From Caldilineaceae bacterium (GTDB lineage Bacteria > Chloroflexota > Anaerolineae > Caldilineales > Caldilineaceae): DNA of 64,000 nucleotides. Shown piece by piece: positions 60,311-64,000 of the stretch. Every line of letters begins with the position of its first letter. Position 1 is the first letter of the stretch. The position numbers and the translations under genes are program-made. The notes below the pieces were generated by a model that was given only the letters and a program-made list of their open reading frames with translations, searched no databases and was not told the origin of the DNA. The stretch lies in the NCBI GenBank assembly GCA_022842065.1, contig JALHQH010000004.1, forward strand, positions 248,001 to 312,000. The letters are read 5' to 3'.

Positions 60311-60406
60311 CGGGAAGGCGTGGGAGTCGAACCCACCAACGCCGGCTCTGCGCCGCCGCCCATCAATTTTGAAGACTGAGGCAGCCACCGGGCCACATCC
60401 CCTCCC
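60311..60406 (-). tRNA. selC: tRNA-Sec (anticodon TCA)
   Basis: This 96-base minus-strand gene has an 8-position acceptor arm (GGGAGGGG with GCCTTCCC), the 6-bp D stem and CGGT loop of bacterial tRNA-Sec, and anticodon loop CTTCAAA with TCA. A long variable arm and T arm GTGGG-TTCGACT-CCCAC follow. The unpaired 73rd base is G, and CCA is not encoded. The eighth acceptor pair is G-G (mismatch) and the fifth is G-U. Length and layout match E. coli selC. It reads UGA as selenocysteine if SelA, SelB and SelD are present elsewhere. Confidence 0.88.
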
Positions 60407-60530
60407 ACGGATTATTGTACTGGATCTGCGATGCATACACAAACGGTAAAGCGCTAGCGGAGTGCGTTTCTGCGCGCACCGTGTGTGTCGCCCTGGTTAA
60501 GCAATGGTGCCAGTTAACCAAAGCACGATC

Positions 60531-60725
60531 TTAAAGTGGGCGCTTGAAAAAGTACTCCCACTTTGACTCGTCATAGACAACCGAGACGAGCTCCCAGCCT
60601 TCCCGCCCGAGATTGGCAACAATATACCTGGCATTATATTCCATCTTTTTTGCACCACCCTGCCCAAAATAGGTTAAAGTTACATCCATCCCAGAAACGA
60701 CTGAACAGTACTCCCATTTTGTCAT
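60531..60725 (-). CDS. DUF4177-like small protein
   Basis: This 64-residue protein has MTKWEYCSVVSGMDV, NLGREGWELVSVVYDE and WEYFFKRPL, the W-E-Y / GWELV / FKRP pattern of DUF4177-type proteins. Function unknown. AGGGAG lies 8 bases before ATG 60725; an ATG two codons earlier is also possible. The in-frame extension further upstream lacks family character. Confidence 0.7.
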   Translation of the reverse strand: MTKWEYCSVVSGMDVTLTYFGQGGAKKMEYNARYIVANLGREGWELVSVVYDESKWEYFFKRPL

Positions 60726-60982
60726 TCGCATTTCTCCCTCGCTGCAGATCGGCGGTCGTGCCAGAACGACGGCCAGTGGAGTACCGCGTCCTGACACGAC
60801 ATTGGGGCTAAGCATCCGGAGCATGCTCACTCCCGCCGTTGGATCTATGTGTAACAGGCAAAGGCAGTTTACCATAAAAACGGCTAAAGTTCATCGTCAT
60901 TTCTGGCAAGGATGTGTCCAAAAAAGGGAGTAGCAAGGTAACTGTTACTGGGCAGAAAGAGACGTTGCCCAGTGACAGTCAC

Positions 60983-62905
60983 CTATGGTGCGGGAGAGAG
61001 GGTAATCACCACTTTGCTCACCCCGGCAGTGGTATTCGCATCCAGAATGGTCCGATTAAAGGCAGCGTAAAGCCGATTGGCGCGGGGCTGATCCAGTGTA
61101 AAGAGGTAAGGTGACTCGACGACATCAATCCCACCCGCATAGTTGATGCCCAAACGGTCATTGGCAAGTTCAAGCACAAGGGTTTCACCACTGCGGGCGA
61201 CCTCATCTATCTGGCGGAGTAGGCGTTTGCCGTCGAGCGCAGTGTGGGCTGGTAGCTGTGCGGTGCCATAGAGATAGAGTGCCGCTTGGTTGATCATAAC
61301 TTCGGCGCTGGCATCACTGTAGAAACCCGTGGGGGCATCACCAATATTAACGACGGGGTGACGCGCGGCGGGCGCAAGGCGGCCGTCAAAGGTGATCTCA
61401 AAGCGGGCGCGGTGATAACCGTTGTCCGCCGGCGCCGCGAGTGTGACCCCGATTAACGCCGCGTTATAAGTCCGCTCGACCACCTGAACGAAGCCATCCT
61501 GATCGCAATCGGTCCAATTCGCCTCGAAATCCAGGGTGCAGCGCAGTGGCTGCAATACCGGGAGCGGCGTCGGCGTCGGTTGTATTGGTGGCGGGGCCAG
61601 CGCAACCGGGCCACCCAACGGGGCCAGCTCTTCACTGACCAGCCGCACAACCAGTCGATCAAGCGTATCAACCGAGTAGTTGTCCACATCGTGCGCGGTC
61701 TCGGTGCCAGGTCCACTGCTGGGGTCGCTCGGGTCGGCATAGGTGAGGAAGACAAATTTGCCGCCGGTAAATTGTGCCAGTTGGCGGAAGACATATTCAC
61801 CATCTGGGCTCAAGTTGCTGGCCCCAACCGGGAAGATTTTGATGCCCTGGCGCACGGCCTCGATCAGGTCGGTGGCATAGTTGAAGTTCTCCCAGCCATA
61901 ATCAATGTGCGGCGGGGCATCACCAACCAGGATGATCAACCGCACGGTGTCGTCGGTGCGCCAGTGCAGATCATAGAGCGAACGGTGGAGCGCTTCGTTG
62001 AGCGCCTCCGGCTCGTCGCCGCCGCCCGCTGCCCGCAGGGCGGCGAGGTTGCGTTGAAATGCCCACAGGTCGGGTGTAAAGTCATTGGTCCGCACCACAA
62101 AAGCATCGCCTTGGTCGCGGAAGGCTACCAACCCATAGCGCACAGCAGGGGCCGCCGGCAAGCGTCCAATCTGGTCGGCAATGTCCGCCATCGACGCTTT
62201 GAGCTTGTCGATCTCGTCATCCATGGAGCCAGTCGCATCGACGAGAAAGAGCAGGTCGAGTTGGGGCGCATTCGATGGCGTCGGGTCGGCGAGGGTCACC
62301 GTCCATTGCTCGCCTTGGCCCCGGTAAAAGGTGACACTTTGGGCCACATAACCTTTGCGGGCAACGACCCGCACTTCGGCCTGCGGCGCAAATTGGCGCC
62401 ACTGTTGGCCATAACGATCAGTCAACGCCAGGGGATGGAAGAGCAGGCGACCGCTGCTGTCAGTCCGGCCACTGAAGAAAAGCGTCTCGCCACTATAGAT
62501 TTCAACCGTGGCATCATGCACAGGTCGCCCCATGTCGTCAACAACCTGGATGAGATAACGTTCGCTGACCTCGATCGGGATCGCATTGTTGTACCAATTG
62601 CGTTCCAGGTAGTCCAGGTAATCAAACCAGTTAGCGTTGTCATCGGTCACGCCCGCGGTCACCGGTTCAAAGCGTTGATTGCTATTTGCGGCGGGACGCG
62701 CAGTCGTTCCAGTAGTCGGGGGGATGGGGGCATATCCCGCTTCGCGACCGGCGGCTGGAGCCACCGCGCTATCACCGCTTGCCGCCTCAGCCGCAGCCGG
62801 GGCTTCACTCGCCGGCTGTTGATAAGCAGCCGGCACACAAGCACTCAGGACCCACAATGCAGCAAACAAAACCAGCCAATAAGTAAAAGTCACATGTCGA
62901 TTCAT
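60983..62905 (-). CDS. Lipoprotein with VWA domain
   Basis: This 640-residue protein has an N-terminal lipoprotein signal with lipobox LSAC (Cys23), an Ala/Pro-rich linker, and a beta-sandwich (DMGRPVHDATVEIYSG). A VWA domain follows with an intact MIDAS (LLFLVDATGSMDDEID, then GGGDEPEALNEALHRS, and IILVGDAPPH). The C-terminal part is a beta-rich region after a PTPTPLP linker. GGAGG precedes ATG 62905. It should be anchored on the outer face of the membrane. Its neighbour upstream is a second VWA protein, suggesting a joint surface role. Confidence 0.85.
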   Translation of the reverse strand: MNRHVTFTYWLVLFAALWVLSACVPAAYQQPASEAPAAAEAASGDSAVAPAAGREAGYAPIPPTTGTTARPAANSNQRFEPVTAGVTDDNANWFDYLDYLERNWYNNAIPIEVSERYLIQVVDDMGRPVHDATVEIYSGETLFFSGRTDSSGRLLFHPLALTDRYGQQWRQFAPQAEVRVVARKGYVAQSVTFYRGQGEQWTVTLADPTPSNAPQLDLLFLVDATGSMDDEIDKLKASMADIADQIGRLPAAPAVRYGLVAFRDQGDAFVVRTNDFTPDLWAFQRNLAALRAAGGGDEPEALNEALHRSLYDLHWRTDDTVRLIILVGDAPPHIDYGWENFNYATDLIEAVRQGIKIFPVGASNLSPDGEYVFRQLAQFTGGKFVFLTYADPSDPSSGPGTETAHDVDNYSVDTLDRLVVRLVSEELAPLGGPVALAPPPIQPTPTPLPVLQPLRCTLDFEANWTDCDQDGFVQVVERTYNAALIGVTLAAPADNGYHRARFEITFDGRLAPAARHPVVNIGDAPTGFYSDASAEVMINQAALYLYGTAQLPAHTALDGKRLLRQIDEVARSGETLVLELANDRLGINYAGGIDVVESPYLFTLDQPRANRLYAAFNRTILDANTTAGVSKVVITLSPAP

Positions 62906-62927
62906 CAGTTCCTCCAAAATTGATTGG

Positions 62928-62996
62928 GCTGACGACTGATGGCTGGTGGCTTCGACAAGCTCAGCCACCGGTCACCAGTCGTCAGTCGTCGGTCAG
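62928..62996. repeat. Imperfect hairpin between the two VWA genes
   Basis: GCTGACGACTGAT and GGTGGCT arms face AGCCACC and a series of CAGTCGTC units. A related ACTGACAACTGACGAC stretch lies at about 52334-52350. This may be a third short-unit array family or a terminator of the YfbK-like gene. Confidence 0.45.
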
Positions 62997-63006
62997 CAGT
63001 CGTCAA

Positions 63007-64000
63007 TTATTGCCCGTTCGCCTGGCTATCAGTCAGCTCATTGGCCCGCCAGAGCAGATCGACCAGTTCGCTGACATCGGCGCTGACCAGGTCCAGATCG
63101 GCCATTGCGGTATTGATGCGCTGGGCTTCGGCCAGCACGGTGCCCAGGTCGTTGCTCTGGCTCCACTCACTCGCCCGCAAGATCTCGCCGGCTTGGGCCA
63201 CAGTCACCGCCAGTTGAAAGTTCAGATCACTCTCGGCCCAAGCGGGGGTCAAGTCGCCGTAGGTAAAAGCTTGGTTCATTTCCACCACTTCACCGTTGGC
63301 CAGATCCTGCCAGCGCAGATTGACGGTGGCCAGCGGGGCGGCGAGCGGCGGCTCGGCTTGGGCGTTTAAGACTACTTCGTAGAGGGCGGTGACGCTATGG
63401 CCGGCCCCGACTTCGCCGGCGTCGACTTCGTCATTACGAAAGTCATCGTCGGCCACATCGCGGTTTTCATAGCCGATCAGGCGGTAACTGGTCACCAGCT
63501 CGGGGTTAAATTCGACCTGCACTTTGGCGTCCTTGGCAATGGTTTGCAGGGTACTCGGCAGCTCTTCGACAAAGAGCCGGTGCGCTTCTTCCAGCGTGTC
63601 CACATAGCTGTAGAAGCCATCACCCTCGTCGGCCAGTTGCTCCATTAACACGTCATTGTAGTTCCCCATACCCAGGCCCACCGTTGTCAATGTGATCCCC
63701 TTGGCCGCGTATTGGGCAATCGTTTCGAGAATTTCCCCCGGCCCCGTACGCCCCACATTGGCGACCCCGTCAGAGAGCAGCACGATCCGGTTGATGGCCT
63801 GCGGGGCGAAGTTACGCCAGGCCTGTTCATAGGCCAGGTGCAACCCTGCTTCTGCATTGGTGGCCCCTTCAGGTGTCAACCCCGCAATGGCGGCAATAAT
63901 GGTCGCTTTGTCGGTCGCCTTGGTCAGCGGCAAAACGACGCGGGCCGCATCGCCATAGACCACAATGCCAACGGCATCGGTTGGGCGCAACTCCTCGACC
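63007..64000 (-). CDS. YfbK-like VWA protein (5' end cut by window edge)
   Basis: At least 331 residues are in the window; the frame is still open at the edge (VEELRPTDAVGIVVYGDAA), so the start and the MIDAS DxSxS lie outside. Visible parts are PEGATNAEAGLHLAYEQA (MIDAS Thr), RIVLLSDGVANVG (Asp), and the YfbK C-terminal domain, VQVEFNPELVTSYRLIGYENRDVADDDF (core RLIGYENR) and GAGHSVTALYEV. YfbK-type proteins are usually lipoproteins on the outer face of the membrane. It precedes the VWA lipoprotein gene with a gap of 101 bases. Confidence 0.85.
   Translation of the reverse strand, partial: VEELRPTDAVGIVVYGDAARVVLPLTKATDKATIIAAIAGLTPEGATNAEAGLHLAYEQAWRNFAPQAINRIVLLSDGVANVGRTGPGEILETIAQYAAKGITLTTVGLGMGNYNDVLMEQLADEGDGFYSYVDTLEEAHRLFVEELPSTLQTIAKDAKVQVEFNPELVTSYRLIGYENRDVADDDFRNDEVDAGEVGAGHSVTALYEVVLNAQAEPPLAAPLATVNLRWQDLANGEVVEMNQAFTYGDLTPAWAESDLNFQLAVTVAQAGEILRASEWSQSNDLGTVLAEAQRINTAMADLDLVSADVSELVDLLWRANELTDSQANGQ

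Noticed and set aside
61580..62923. A 447-codon plus-strand frame opposite the VWA lipoprotein gene
   Set aside because: It has no recognisable domain, while the minus strand has a lipobox, MIDAS and ribosome site.

Overview
The window looks like chromosomal DNA from an uncultured or lightly studied member of the Chloroflexota. The signs are moderately high GC, short operons with frequent ATGA or TAATG overlaps, a secreted FG-GAP protein ending in a Thr/Pro-rich linker plus an LFLPLVSQ tail (a C-terminal style common in that phylum), an F420-type LLM oxidoreductase, and a SWIM/DUF5691/MoxR/DUF5682/VWA gene set. The assignment is an inference from gene style; no rRNA is present. Both ends cut a gene (comF on the left, a YfbK-like VWA protein on the right).

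Layout. 0-6.1 kb: a response regulator, Flp-type pilin and comF operon, a zinc-ribbon coiled-coil protein, a PhnD-like binding protein, and two divergent citrate-synthase-family genes, one with an N-terminal DNA-binding domain. 6.4-14 kb: nitrogen scavenging, with urease subunits ureABC, accessory genes ureF and ureD, and an M20-type carbamoyl-amino-acid or allantoate hydrolase; ureE and ureG are not here. 14-21 kb: a 1168-residue beta-propeller/LysM protein, a secreted Gly-rich repeat protein, an MFS transporter and an Rpn-type nuclease. 21.3-29.3 kb: a five-gene VWA, DUF5682, AAA, DUF5691 and SWIM operon with a small transposable element lying inside it. 29.7-43.8 kb: an accessory region with toxin-antitoxin genes (BrnTA, a lone Phd/YefM antitoxin), two nucleotidyltransferases, an Eis-like acetyltransferase, a TrmH methyltransferase, an AAA/PD-(D/E)XK protein, five overlapping genes (four acetyltransferases and a kinase-like protein), a candidate structured RNA and two methyltransferases. 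44-48 kb: a heterodimeric ABC exporter behind a leader with a short upstream ORF and two terminator hairpins. 48-54.4 kb: MazEF, an orphan HigA, a HEAT protein, phosphatidylcholine synthase, an MBL hydrolase and an LLM oxidoreductase. 54.6-64 kb: an ABC-F ATPase, the FG-GAP protein, an EEP-family nuclease/phosphatase, HigBA, a tRNA-Sec gene and two VWA proteins.

The intergenic DNA is unusually rich in structured repeats. Octamer arrays (GTAAATCR or GGTAGATC) occur at three sites and heptamer arrays (CGTGAAA-like) at three, each folding back on an inverted half. There are two copies of a roughly 190-200 bp MITE-like element, several shared palindromes, and one perfect 54-bp palindrome.

Most function calls come from recognised motifs read by eye. 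Start codons were moved downstream wherever a Shine-Dalgarno sequence or family N-terminus supported it. No database search was possible.
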